From Pseudomonadota bacterium (GTDB lineage Bacteria; Pseudomonadota; Alphaproteobacteria; Acetobacterales; Acetobacteraceae): DNA of 19,394 bases. Below, piece by piece: positions 7,148 through 14,753 of the stretch; the first letter of the stretch is position 1, and each line of letters starts with the position of its first letter. A model generated the notes under the pieces. The model was not told the DNA's origin and did not search any database. It was given only the letters and a program-made list of their open reading frames with translations. Made by a program: the position numbers and the translations under genes. The stretch is taken from NCBI GenBank assembly GCA_021808055.1, contig JAKBCH010000034.1, positions 1 through 19,394 on the forward strand, in the 5' to 3' direction.

Positions 7148-8410
7148 ATGAACGCCGAACCCGCGAATTTTACCGCCACCATGGACGCCATGGGCCAGAA
7201 GGCCCGCGCCGCCGCCGCTACATTGGCCAGGCTGCCAGCAGCCGCGCGGGATGCGGCCTTGCGCGAAGCCGCCGCCGCCCTGCGCCAAGCCGCGCCGGAA
7301 ATTCTGGCTGCGAATGCACGCGACATGGCGCATTTTAAAGGCACACCCGCCTTTGGCGACAGGTTGCTGCTGAACCCGGCGCGGGTTGAGGCCATGGCGC
7401 GCGGGCTAGAAGAGGTGGCGGGTTTGCCCGACCCGCTTTCCCGCACCCTGGCGGAGTGGACGCGCCCGAACGGCTTGCGCATTTCCTGCATCGCCCAACC
7501 CATCGGCGTGCTGGGGATGATTTACGAAAGCCGCCCGAATGTGGGGGCGGATGCCTCTGCTATCGCCATCAAATCCGGCAATGCCATCATTCTGCGTGGT
7601 GGCTCGGAGAGTTTTCATTCTGCCCAGGCCATCCAGAAGGCGATGGCCACCGGGCTGAAGGCGGCAGGGCTGCCGGAAGATGCCGTGCAGGTGCCCACCA
7701 CCACGGACAGGCGGTTTGTCGCCGCCATGCTGAGTGCTGTGGGGCTGATCGACCTGATTATTCCGCGCGGCGGCAAGGGGCTGGTGGAACGGGTGCGGCA
7801 TGAGGCGCGGGTGCCGGTGCTGGCCCATGCCGAAGGGCTGAACCACACTTACATCCACGAAGCCGCCAACCCTGAGATGGCGCGCAGCGTGCTGGCCAAC
7901 GCCAAAATGCGCCGCCCCGGCGTTTGCGGCGCCACCGAAACCCTGCTGATTGACGCGGCCCTCGCCCCGGCCTTGCTGCCTTTGCTGGTGCAAGACCTCA
8001 CAGCCCTGGGCTGTGCCTTCAAGGCCGATGAGCGCGCGCGCGGCATCTGCCCGGACCTGCCCGCCGCCACCGCCACTGATTTTCATACGGAATGGCAGGA
8101 TGCGATGCTGAACATCGCATTGGTGGACGGGCCAGAAGCAGCCCTGGCGCATGTTCTGGCGCATGGCAGCGAGCATACCGAGGCGATCATCACCGAGGAT
8201 GCCCAGGTGGCGGAAGCCTATCTCGCCGCCTGCCCCGCCGCGGTCACGCTGTGGAACGCTTCCACGCAATTTTGCGATGGCGGCGAGTTCGGGTTCGGCG
8301 CGGAAATCGGCATCGCCACCGGGCATATCCATGCGCGCGGGCCGATTGGCCCGGAACAGCTCACCACCTTCCGCTATGTGGTGCGCGGCAACGGCCAGGT
8401 GCGCCCCTGA
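7148..8410 (+). CDS. proA: Glutamate-5-semialdehyde dehydrogenase (gamma-glutamyl phosphate reductase)
   Basis: ProA reduces gamma-glutamyl phosphate to glutamate-5-semialdehyde with NADPH, the second step of proline synthesis, in the cytoplasm. The product from the chosen ATG is 420 residues, the usual length. Visible features are PIGVLGMIYESRPNV, the nucleotide-binding segment SGNAIILRGGSE, LIIPRGGKGL and the catalytic Cys260 in RRPGVCGATETLL. The end matches the family too: FCDGGEFGFGAEIGIATGHIHARGPIG, then TTFRYV. The open frame runs 12 codons further upstream to a TTG, but the ATG at 7148 fits the family N-terminus better. No strong Shine-Dalgarno is seen (AGGA at 7126-7129 is 18 bases away), so MDAMGQK at residue 12 remains an alternative start. 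proB, its usual partner, is not adjacent. nadD starts 11 bases after the stop. Confidence 0.97.
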   Translation: MNAEPANFTATMDAMGQKARAAAATLARLPAAARDAALREAAAALRQAAPEILAANARDMAHFKGTPAFGDRLLLNPARVEAMARGLEEVAGLPDPLSRTLAEWTRPNGLRISCIAQPIGVLGMIYESRPNVGADASAIAIKSGNAIILRGGSESFHSAQAIQKAMATGLKAAGLPEDAVQVPTTTDRRFVAAMLSAVGLIDLIIPRGGKGLVERVRHEARVPVLAHAEGLNHTYIHEAANPEMARSVLANAKMRRPGVCGATETLLIDAALAPALLPLLVQDLTALGCAFKADERARGICPDLPAATATDFHTEWQDAMLNIALVDGPEAALAHVLAHGSEHTEAIITEDAQVAEAYLAACPAAVTLWNASTQFCDGGEFGFGAEIGIATGHIHARGPIGPEQLTTFRYVVRGNGQVRP

Positions 8411-8415
8411 AGGAG
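8411..8415 (+). promoter_or_regulatory. Shine-Dalgarno site of nadD
   Basis: AGGAG directly after the proA stop, six bases before the TTG at 8422. It is the evidence for a TTG start of nadD. Confidence 0.75.
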
Positions 8416-8421
8416 TCTCTT

Positions 8422-9060
8422 TTGCGCGCGGCCGCCCCGCCATCCCCGCGCGCGGCTTCGCAATACGGCCATCGGTACCGCCTGAAAATCGGGCTGCTCG
8501 GTGGCTCGTTCAATCCGGCGCATGAGGGGCATCTGCATGTGGCGCAACAGGCCATGCGGCATCTGGGGCTGAACCAGCTCTGGCTGATGGTCTCGCCCGG
8601 CAACCCGCTGAAACCCGCCGCCGGCATGGGCACAGTTGCTGAGCGCCTGGCCAGCGCCGGGCGAATCGCCGATGGGCGCAGGATCATCGCCACGGATATC
8701 GAGGCGCTGCTGGGTACACGCTTTACCCGCGACACCCTGCGCGCGCTCAAACGTCGTTTTCCGTGCGTGCAATTCGTGTGGCTGATGGGGGCGGATAACC
8801 TTATCCAGTTACCGCGCTGGGGGCGCTGGCTGGAGATTATGCGCGCCATGCCGATGCTGGTGGTGCCCCGCCCTGGGGCCACGCGCCAGGCGCTGGCGGG
8901 CCAAGCGGCAAAACGCCACGGCAAATATCGCCTTCCGGCGCGGGCTGGGCTATGTCTGGCCGCGAGAGCGGCACCAGCCTGGATTCTTCTGCCCGTGCGG
9001 GAGAATGCGACTTCCGCCACAGAACTACGCCGCAGGATTTTAGAAGGAACACGGCCATAA
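8422..9060 (+). CDS. nadD: Nicotinate-mononucleotide adenylyltransferase
   Basis: NadD adenylylates nicotinate mononucleotide to deamido-NAD in NAD synthesis. The 212-residue product carries the nucleotidyltransferase signature GGSFNPAHEGH at 27-37 (H/TxGH class), a Trp-Leu-Met-Gly-Ala-Asp block (VWLMGADNLIQLPRW) and the C-terminal SATELRRRI. The start is TTG at 8422, with AGGAG six bases before it. No ATG, GTG or TTG occurs between that TTG and the signature motif, so initiation cannot be further downstream. The last base of the start codon and the next ten codons (RAAAPPSPRA) come from copy 2 of the 30-bp palindromic repeat (8424-8453), which gives a Pro/Ala-rich tail not expected in the family. 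The gene sits 11 bases after proA and overlaps or abuts rsfS, as in many alphaproteobacteria. Confidence 0.95.
   Translation: MRAAAPPSPRAASQYGHRYRLKIGLLGGSFNPAHEGHLHVAQQAMRHLGLNQLWLMVSPGNPLKPAAGMGTVAERLASAGRIADGRRIIATDIEALLGTRFTRDTLRALKRRFPCVQFVWLMGADNLIQLPRWGRWLEIMRAMPMLVVPRPGATRQALAGQAAKRHGKYRLPARAGLCLAARAAPAWILLPVRENATSATELRRRILEGTRP
8424..8453. repeat. 30-bp palindromic element, copy 2 (start of nadD)
   Basis: Arms GCGCGCGG (8424-8431) and CCGCGCGC (8446-8453) flank the 14-base loop CCGCCCCGCCATCC. It matches copy 1 (6001-6030) except at element positions 6, 16 and 25. Positions 6 and 25 pair in the stem, so the hairpin is preserved. The element begins at the third base of the nadD TTG start and is translated as part of the NadD N-terminus. 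Confidence 0.75.
9042..9048 (+). promoter_or_regulatory. Shine-Dalgarno-like site before rsfS
   Basis: AGAAGGA, eight bases before an in-frame ATA at 9057 that overlaps the nadD stop (ATAA). No canonical start codon lies at a suitable distance. Confidence 0.45.
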
Positions 9061-9155
9061 CGCGCACGCCCACCCGCACCCCGGCCAGCCGGGGCGCCAA
9101 GCCCGCCGCCCCCCGCAAACGCGCGGCCAAACCGGCCGCGGAAACCGTTGCCGCC

Positions 9156-9575
9156 ATGCCTGGCACGCCGCGCAAGAAGGCCGCCATCGCGGGGCCAAAG
9201 AAACGCGCCGCCCCCAAGCCGCCGCCGGAATTTCTGGACCGGTTGCAGGAAGTGATTGTCGCCACGCTGGAGGATGACAAGGCCGAGGATATCGTGACAC
9301 TCGACCTCGCCGGACGCGCCAGCTTCGCTGACCGCATGATCATCGCCACCGGCCTCGCTGACCGGCAGATTGCCGCGATGGCCACACATCTGCACGAAAA
9401 ACTGCACGAGGCGGGGTTTCGCAAGCCGCTTACCGAGGGTGCCACCGGCACGGACTGGGTGCTGATCGACGCCGGGGACATCATTGTGCATCTGTTCAAA
9501 CCGGAAGCGCGCATGCTTTACGGGCTGGAGAAGATGTGGGGCGCGGAACTGGACGAGGCGGACAGCGAAATTTGA
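9156..9575 (+). CDS. rsfS: Ribosomal silencing factor RsfS
   Basis: RsfS binds uL14 on the large ribosomal subunit and blocks subunit joining under starvation. The conserved domain (about the last 110 residues) shows DIVTLDLAGRASFADRMIIATG, then GLADRQIAAMA, and the diagnostic GTDWVLIDAGDIIVHLF. The coordinates use the first ATG that does not overlap nadD heavily, giving 139 residues. The start is uncertain. The Ala/Lys/Pro-rich tail continues upstream of this ATG in the same frame without change of character, up to an ATA at 9057 that has a good Shine-Dalgarno (9042-9048). The only upstream ATG (8952) would overlap nadD by 109 bases. The true protein may be 172 residues with a basic, disordered N-terminus. 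The stop overlaps the rlmH start (TTGA), and nadD-rsfS-rlmH is a conserved order. Confidence 0.9.
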   Translation: MPGTPRKKAAIAGPKKRAAPKPPPEFLDRLQEVIVATLEDDKAEDIVTLDLAGRASFADRMIIATGLADRQIAAMATHLHEKLHEAGFRKPLTEGATGTDWVLIDAGDIIVHLFKPEARMLYGLEKMWGAELDEADSEI

Positions 9576-10030
9576 GGCTGCTCGCCATCGGCAAGGCACC
9601 CGCCAAAGCGCCGGAGATGGAGCTGTTCAACCGCTATGCCAAGCGCATCCGCCCGACGCTTTCGCTGCTGGAATTCGCCGATGGGCAGGGTGCTGCCACC
9701 GAGATTAAGCGCCGTGAGGGCGAGGCGATTTTGGCGGCGTTGAAGCCGGATGAATTGTTGATCGCGATGGATATGGAGGGTGCTACCCCCGATTCGCCAG
9801 GGCTGGCGCGGCTGCTGGGCACCTGGCTGGAACGCAGCCGCAAACTGGCTTTCGTCATCGGCGGGGCGGAAGGGCTGGATGCGCCGGTGCTGGCCCGCGC
9901 CGGGGCGAAACTCTCGCTGGGCACGCTCACCTGGCCGCATATGCTGGTGCGGCCCATGCTGGCGGAACAAATCTACCGCGCGCAATCGATTCTGGCCGGG
10001 CACCCCTACCACCGGGCAGGGCGGCCCTGA
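9572..10030 (+). CDS. rlmH: 23S rRNA (pseudouridine1915-N3)-methyltransferase RlmH
   Basis: RlmH is a SPOUT-fold methyltransferase that methylates pseudouridine 1915 in helix 69 of 23S rRNA on assembled 70S ribosomes, using S-adenosylmethionine. The 152-residue product has the SAM-site segment FVIGGAEGL at about 94-102, LSLGTLTWPHMLVR at 115-127 and the family ending HPYHR at 144-148. The N-terminus MRLLAIGKAP aligns with family members beginning MKL-x-V-x-V-G, so the TTG at 9572 is chosen over the longer open frame from 9536. This TTG shares TTGA with the rsfS stop, so translation is probably coupled. No strong Shine-Dalgarno is seen. gpmI follows after 72 bases in which I see no hairpin or other feature. 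Confidence 0.93.
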   Translation: MRLLAIGKAPAKAPEMELFNRYAKRIRPTLSLLEFADGQGAATEIKRREGEAILAALKPDELLIAMDMEGATPDSPGLARLLGTWLERSRKLAFVIGGAEGLDAPVLARAGAKLSLGTLTWPHMLVRPMLAEQIYRAQSILAGHPYHRAGRP

Positions 10031-10102
10031 TGCTGACGCCATGGCCAAAGCATTCCGCTGCGCTTAAAACCTTGGCGCACAGGCTAAACCCTAAGGACCA
10101 AA

Positions 10103-11617
10103 ATGCCCAAGAAACCCGTGATGCTGGTGATTCTCGACGGCTTTGGCTGGAGCGAGCAGACCCAGGACAACGCCGTGGCCTTGGCGCGCAAGCCGAATTT
10201 CGACAGATTATGGGCGGCGTGCCCCCATGCGTTTCTGCGCACATCCGGCAAGGTTGTTGGCCTGCCTGCCGGGCAAATGGGTAATTCAGAGGTCGGACAT
10301 CTGAACATCGGTGCCGGGCGGGTGGTAACGCAGGATTTGCCGCGAATCGAAGCCGCCATCGCGGATGGCTCGCTGGCCAAAAACGAGACCATCCAGGGTT
10401 TCATCGCGGCGCTAAAGGCATCCGGCGGCAGCGCGCATTTGCTGGGGCTGGTTTCCCCCGGCGGCGTGCATTCCCACCAGGATAACGCGGTGGCGCTGGC
10501 GAACATTTTGCACGAGGCGGGCGTGCCCGTTATCGCCCATGGCTGGATGGACGGGCGCGACACCCCGCCCCAGGCCGGCCTGGGCTATATGAAGAAATAT
10601 CTGGCTGATCTGGGCGATACCGCGAAGCTCGGCACGCTGGTGGGGCGCTATTATGCCCTTGATCGCGACAAACGCTGGGAGCGGGTAAGACAAGCCTATG
10701 AGTTGCTGGTGGATGGCAAGGGCGAGCATTTTTCTTCCGCCGAAGCGGCGATTGAGGCCAGCTACGCCGCCGGGATAACAGATGAGTTCATAAAGCCCGC
10801 CATGATCGGCGATTACGCGGGGGTGAAAGACGGAGACGGCGTCATCTGCGCCAATTTCCGGGCTGACCGTGTGCGCGAAATCCTTACCGCCTTGCTGGAC
10901 CCCGCCTTTAGCGGCTTCACGGCGCGGCAGCCGAAGCTGGCGGGGGCGGTGGGCATGACAGCGTATTCCGAAGCTCTGGCACCGTTCATGCAATCTGTGT
11001 TTCCGCAGCAGCATATGAACGATCTGCTGGGCGGGGTGGTTTCAGCCCGTGGGCTGCGGCAATTGCGGATGGCGGAGACAGAAAAATATCCGCATGTGAC
11101 GTATTTTTTCAATGGCGGGGAAGAAACGCCGTTCAAGAATGAGGACCGGATTATGGTGCCCTCACCCAAAGTCGCCACCTATGATTTGCAGCCGGAAATG
11201 TCCGCCCCGGCGCTGACCGAAAAAGCCGTGGCGGCCATTAATAGCGGCACATACGACATGATTGTGCTGAACTTCGCCAACCCGGATATGGTGGGCCATA
11301 CCGGCTCTCTGCCTGCCGCGATTACCGCGGTGGAAGCTGTGGATGCCGGGTTGGGGAAAATATGGGACGCTGTGCAGGCAAAGGGCGGTGCCATTCTGGT
11401 CACCGCCGACCATGGCAATTGCGAGATGATGCGCGACCCCGAAACCGGCGGGCCGCACACCGCGCACACCACCAATCCGGTGCCGGTTTTCATTGCCGGT
11501 GGGCCGGAAGGCATCACACTGCATGACGGCGTGTTGGCTGACCTGGCGCCGACAATATTGAAGCTGATGCACCAGCCCCAACCCGCCGCGATGACCGGCA
11601 AACCGTTGTTTGACTGA
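10103..11617 (+). CDS. gpmI: 2,3-bisphosphoglycerate-independent phosphoglycerate mutase
   Basis: GpmI interconverts 3- and 2-phosphoglycerate in glycolysis and gluconeogenesis, in the cytoplasm, as a two-Mn2+ enzyme of the alkaline phosphatase superfamily. The 504-residue product is of normal length. It shows the metal-binding start VILDGFG at 9-15, the phosphoserine nucleophile Ser62 in GNSEVGHLNIGAG, DGRDTPP in the middle domain, FRADRVREI, NFANPDMVGHTG, and the second metal site TADHGNCE with Asp436 and His437, followed by HTAHTTNPVP. AGGA at 10094-10097, five bases upstream, supports the ATG. It sits within the rsfS/rlmH-envC block; its stop is immediately followed by the GTG start of envC with no gap, so the two are almost certainly co-translated. 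Confidence 0.97.
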   Translation: MPKKPVMLVILDGFGWSEQTQDNAVALARKPNFDRLWAACPHAFLRTSGKVVGLPAGQMGNSEVGHLNIGAGRVVTQDLPRIEAAIADGSLAKNETIQGFIAALKASGGSAHLLGLVSPGGVHSHQDNAVALANILHEAGVPVIAHGWMDGRDTPPQAGLGYMKKYLADLGDTAKLGTLVGRYYALDRDKRWERVRQAYELLVDGKGEHFSSAEAAIEASYAAGITDEFIKPAMIGDYAGVKDGDGVICANFRADRVREILTALLDPAFSGFTARQPKLAGAVGMTAYSEALAPFMQSVFPQQHMNDLLGGVVSARGLRQLRMAETEKYPHVTYFFNGGEETPFKNEDRIMVPSPKVATYDLQPEMSAPALTEKAVAAINSGTYDMIVLNFANPDMVGHTGSLPAAITAVEAVDAGLGKIWDAVQAKGGAILVTADHGNCEMMRDPETGGPHTAHTTNPVPVFIAGGPEGITLHDGVLADLAPTILKLMHQPQPAAMTGKPLFD

Positions 11618-12787
11618 GTGAAGCCCGCGCGGCGTTTGCATCAGGCGGCCCTCGCCGCTTTTTGGCTGGGCATGGCGAGCATCCCACCTGCCCTGGCCGC
11701 GCCGGAGAAAAACGATGCCGCCAGCCTGAAAGCCCGCCGCGAGGCCGCCCTGAAGGAGATCGCGGCGCACCAGGCCGCCGCGAAAGCCGCCGCCGCGCAC
11801 CAAAAAACCGTTGCCGCCAAGGCCACAGCGCTGGCGAAACAACAGGCGCAGACCGCCGCCAGCTTGCGCGGGCTGGAGGACCAGACCTCGCAAGATGCAG
11901 CCACACTTGCACAGCTTATGGCGCAGCAGAACGACGATGCCGGGCAACTGAACCAGGCCGAGTCGGCACTGAAAAAACTACTGCCGGTGATCCAAAGGCT
12001 TTCTTCTGCGCCGGCGGCGACATTGCTCGCCGCACCTTTATCGCCCACGGATGCGGTGCGCGGCATCGCCATCATGCAGGGCATGGCGGCGGAGGTGGCC
12101 AGCCAGGCCAATGACGTGAAAGCCGAAACCACGAAACTGGCCACCGCGATCAACCAGGCGCAGGAGGCGCGGCTGCGGCTGGAGGCCGCCGTTGCGGCGC
12201 AGGGGGCGGCAGAGGCGCAGCTTTCCGCCGACATCAGACACGCCCAGGCTGCCGAACAGGAAGATGCCGACCAGGCGGTGGCGCAAGCCGCGGCCGCGGC
12301 CAAGGCCAGGCACGAGCTTTCAAGCCTGGATGAAGCCATAGCGCGGCTGGTGCCAAAAGCCCCGCCGCAGGCAAGGCTGGTTAACATTCCGGCAGGCGGA
12401 GCTGGCGCGCCGGTGGCGGGGCATGTGGTGCAGGCTTATGGCGCGCAAACCGTGGCGGGGGCTTCCACCGGCATTACCTATGCCACCGCGCCGGGCGGGC
12501 GCGTGACCAGCCCTTGCCGCGGCACCATCATGTATGCCGGGCCGCTGCCAAGCTATGGCAATGTCGTCATCGCAGATTGCGGCGGCGGGCTTTCCGCCGT
12601 GCTGGCGGGCATCAACCGGCTTGATGTAACGCAAGGCCAGCGCGTACTGCACGGTCAGCCTCTGGGCATCATGCAAGCTTTCGATCCAAACCGCCCCGCG
12701 CACCAACCGCATCTCTATGTGGAATTGCGCCGCAACGGCTTGCCGGTGGACCCGACATCATGGTTGGCCGCCAGGCACTCTGGATAA
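11618..12787 (+). CDS. envC: EnvC-like murein hydrolase activator (coiled coil + degenerate LytM/M23)
   Basis: A 389-residue periplasmic protein. Residues 1-27 are a signal peptide ending near ALA-AP. Residues about 30-240 are Ala/Gln/Glu-rich heptads typical of a long coiled coil. Residues about 262-385 are a LytM (peptidase M23) domain. The zinc ligands are largely missing: the usual HxxxD is replaced by GITYATAPG, the usual histidine of the 'YAHLS' segment by VLAGIN, and the last motif reads HLYVELR. This is the EnvC pattern, in which the LytM domain activates amidases that split septal peptidoglycan rather than cutting it. The GTG start follows the gpmI stop directly, and the signal peptide begins right there. 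The order envC-ctpA-rppH is common in alphaproteobacteria. The role at division is inferred from the family. Confidence 0.88.
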   Translation: MKPARRLHQAALAAFWLGMASIPPALAAPEKNDAASLKARREAALKEIAAHQAAAKAAAAHQKTVAAKATALAKQQAQTAASLRGLEDQTSQDAATLAQLMAQQNDDAGQLNQAESALKKLLPVIQRLSSAPAATLLAAPLSPTDAVRGIAIMQGMAAEVASQANDVKAETTKLATAINQAQEARLRLEAAVAAQGAAEAQLSADIRHAQAAEQEDADQAVAQAAAAAKARHELSSLDEAIARLVPKAPPQARLVNIPAGGAGAPVAGHVVQAYGAQTVAGASTGITYATAPGGRVTSPCRGTIMYAGPLPSYGNVVIADCGGGLSAVLAGINRLDVTQGQRVLHGQPLGIMQAFDPNRPAHQPHLYVELRRNGLPVDPTSWLAARHSG

Positions 12788-12851
12788 TCCTGCCCGGATG
12801 CTATCTAATAAGGCCAGGGCATCGCGCCCGGCATTTAAGGGGAAGTAGTCT

Positions 12852-14225
12852 ATGCGGTTGCGCAGCGGTTTCATGCTCGGCGGAATTTTTGTGGCGGGGT
12901 TGGGTGCCGGTTCCCTCACGCAGCCATTGTCATGGGCGTTTGGACAGGCCTCGCCAAGTGACAGCACCTATCAGCAACTTTCCCTGTTCAGCGATATTTT
13001 CTCGCAAATCAAACAGAATTACGTGATCAACCCGCCGACGGACAAGCTGATCTATGACGCCGCCAATGGGATGCTTACAGGGCTGGATCCGCATTCAAGT
13101 TACATGAACGCGCGGCAATATGCCGATATGCAGGTGCAAACCTCCGGCGAATTTGGCGGGCTGGGGCTGGAAGTAACCGAAGCAGGCGGGTTGCTGAAAG
13201 TAATCTCCCCGATCGACGGCACGCCGGGTGCGAGGGCAGGAATCAAGCCGGGCGATATCATCGTTGAGATCGACGGGCATGATACCGATGGGCTTTCGCT
13301 CGACGATGCGGTTTCCAAAATGCGCGGGCCGGCCGGAACCCAGATTACACTCACCCTGAAGCGCAATGGCATCAACACCCCCGTACATGTGACGATGACG
13401 CGTGAAAAAATCCATATCCAGGATGTGAAATCCAGGCTGCTCAGCAGCAGCGCCGGGCCAGTCGGCTATATCCGGCTGGATAGTTTTGATGAAAATGCCG
13501 ACCCGCATATCCGCGCTGCCGTGCGCAGCCTTAATGCGCAGGCGCATGGCAAAATCCACGGTTATATTCTGGATTTGCGCGACAACCCCGGCGGGCTGCT
13601 GGACCAGGCCGTGGCGGTGAGCGATGATTTCCTGACCAGCGGCGAGATTGTTTCCACCCATGGCCGCCATCCGGAGGATGACCAGGTTTGGTATGCGCAG
13701 GATAATGACATTCTGAACGGCGCGCCGATGGTGGTGCTGACCAATGCCGGCACGGCCTCAGCCGCCGAGATTGTAACCGCGGCCTTGCAGCAGAACCGCC
13801 GCGCGCTGGTGCTGGGCACCAAAACCTTTGGCAAAGGCTCCGTGCAGACCATCATCCCCATCGACAATGAAGGCGCGCTGCGGCTGACCACGGCGCTGTA
13901 TTTCACGCCGTCTGGCAAATCGATTCAGGATTATGGCGTGACACCGAATGTTCATGTGGCCGACACCGCGACGCCGCAAGACGCGTTTTCGCAACTGCGC
14001 GAGACGGATTTGCTGAACGCCTTCACCAACCCGACGCAGCAGAAGACGCCGCCCTTGCCGCCCGCTTTGCCCTTGCCGCCAGTGGCCGCCAGCATACCTG
14101 ACAAACCGCCCGCCAACTGGCCCGCATTTGACCCCGCCAAGCCCTCCACGGATTTCCAACTCCAGATGGCGCTGAAGCTGATCGCGGATATGAAGGCTTC
14201 CTCCGTCACGACAGCGGCGAATTAG
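12852..14225 (+). CDS. ctpA: Carboxy-terminal processing protease, S41 family
   Basis: A 457-residue S41 serine protease acting in the periplasm, with an N-terminal signal or anchor (MRLRSGFMLGGIFVAGLGAG, hydrophobic 6-20). A PDZ domain is at about 97-183 (GEFGGLGLEV, GIKPGDIIVEIDG). The catalytic dyad is Ser303 (NAGTASAAE) and Lys328 (TFGKGSVQT), 25 residues apart as in the family. DLRDNPGG is also visible. The C-terminus from about 395 has a Pro-rich stretch (PPLPPALPLPP) and then a conserved-looking end. GGGGA upstream at about 12839-12843, eight bases before the ATG, supports the start. The gene is 64 bases after envC and 15 before rppH. In related bacteria such proteases trim or degrade cell-wall hydrolases and lipoproteins, which fits the envC neighbour. 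Its substrate here is not shown. Confidence 0.95.
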   Translation: MRLRSGFMLGGIFVAGLGAGSLTQPLSWAFGQASPSDSTYQQLSLFSDIFSQIKQNYVINPPTDKLIYDAANGMLTGLDPHSSYMNARQYADMQVQTSGEFGGLGLEVTEAGGLLKVISPIDGTPGARAGIKPGDIIVEIDGHDTDGLSLDDAVSKMRGPAGTQITLTLKRNGINTPVHVTMTREKIHIQDVKSRLLSSSAGPVGYIRLDSFDENADPHIRAAVRSLNAQAHGKIHGYILDLRDNPGGLLDQAVAVSDDFLTSGEIVSTHGRHPEDDQVWYAQDNDILNGAPMVVLTNAGTASAAEIVTAALQQNRRALVLGTKTFGKGSVQTIIPIDNEGALRLTTALYFTPSGKSIQDYGVTPNVHVADTATPQDAFSQLRETDLLNAFTNPTQQKTPPLPPALPLPPVAASIPDKPPANWPAFDPAKPSTDFQLQMALKLIADMKASSVTTAAN

Positions 14226-14240
14226 GAGCACCGGCGCGCC

Positions 14241-14711
14241 ATGGCAAACCACGAATCCCTGCCCTACCGGCTGAATGTCGGCGCGGTGCTGTTCTCCAAG
14301 GATGGGCTGGTGTTCGTGGGCCGGCGCAAAGGCTTTCCTGATGCGTGGCAATTGCCACAGGGCGGTGTTGATCAAGGCGAGAACATCCGCCTTGCCGTTT
14401 TGCGTGAGTTAAAAGAGGAAATCGGCACCGATAAGGCGGAGATTATTGCCGAACACCCTGATTGGCTGTTTTACGACCTGCCGCCGCATCTGGTGGGCGT
14501 GGCGTGGAATGGGAAATATCGTGGGCAGCGGCAGAGATGGTTCGCGCTACGCTTCACCGGCGAGGATACCGATATAAACCTGCATGCCGACGCGCACCCT
14601 GAATTTGAGGACTGGAAATGGGCGCGGCTGGATGAGCTGCCGCATCTTGCAGTCGCGTTCAAACGAGACATCTATGAGAAGCTGGCGCGGGAATTCGCGC
14701 CATACGCGTAA
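14241..14711 (+). CDS. rppH: RNA pyrophosphohydrolase (Nudix)
   Basis: RppH removes pyrophosphate from the 5' end of mRNAs, which starts RNase E-type decay; in alphaproteobacteria the family is also annotated as dinucleoside polyphosphate hydrolase (NudH). The 156-residue product has YRLNVGAVLFSKDGLVFVGRR (given as family N-terminal pattern at about 9-29), WQLPQGGVDQGE, and a Nudix box from Gly41 to Thr63 with RELKEEIG; the last position is Thr instead of the usual hydrophobic residue. FKRDIYEKLAREFAP closes the protein as in the family. AGGAG at about 14224-14228 is 12 bases before the ATG, slightly long but acceptable. The gene follows ctpA after 15 bases and is the last member of the conserved block. 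Confidence 0.95.
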   Translation: MANHESLPYRLNVGAVLFSKDGLVFVGRRKGFPDAWQLPQGGVDQGENIRLAVLRELKEEIGTDKAEIIAEHPDWLFYDLPPHLVGVAWNGKYRGQRQRWFALRFTGEDTDINLHADAHPEFEDWKWARLDELPHLAVAFKRDIYEKLAREFAPYA

Positions 14712-14753
14712 TTTTCGGAATTGCGTGTGCCTGACAAAAAGGGATCGCAGACC

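Noticed and set aside
8361..9599. A 412-codon minus-strand open frame across nadD and rsfS
   Set aside because: It is the antisense shadow of proA's end, nadD and rsfS, all recognised by catalytic or signature motifs. The translation is Arg/Ala/Gly-rich without family resemblance.
12285..12305. Palindromic GC-rich string with overlapping NotI-like sites
   Set aside because: It is a run of alanine codons in the envC coiled coil, with no second copy and no loop structure like the 30-bp element.
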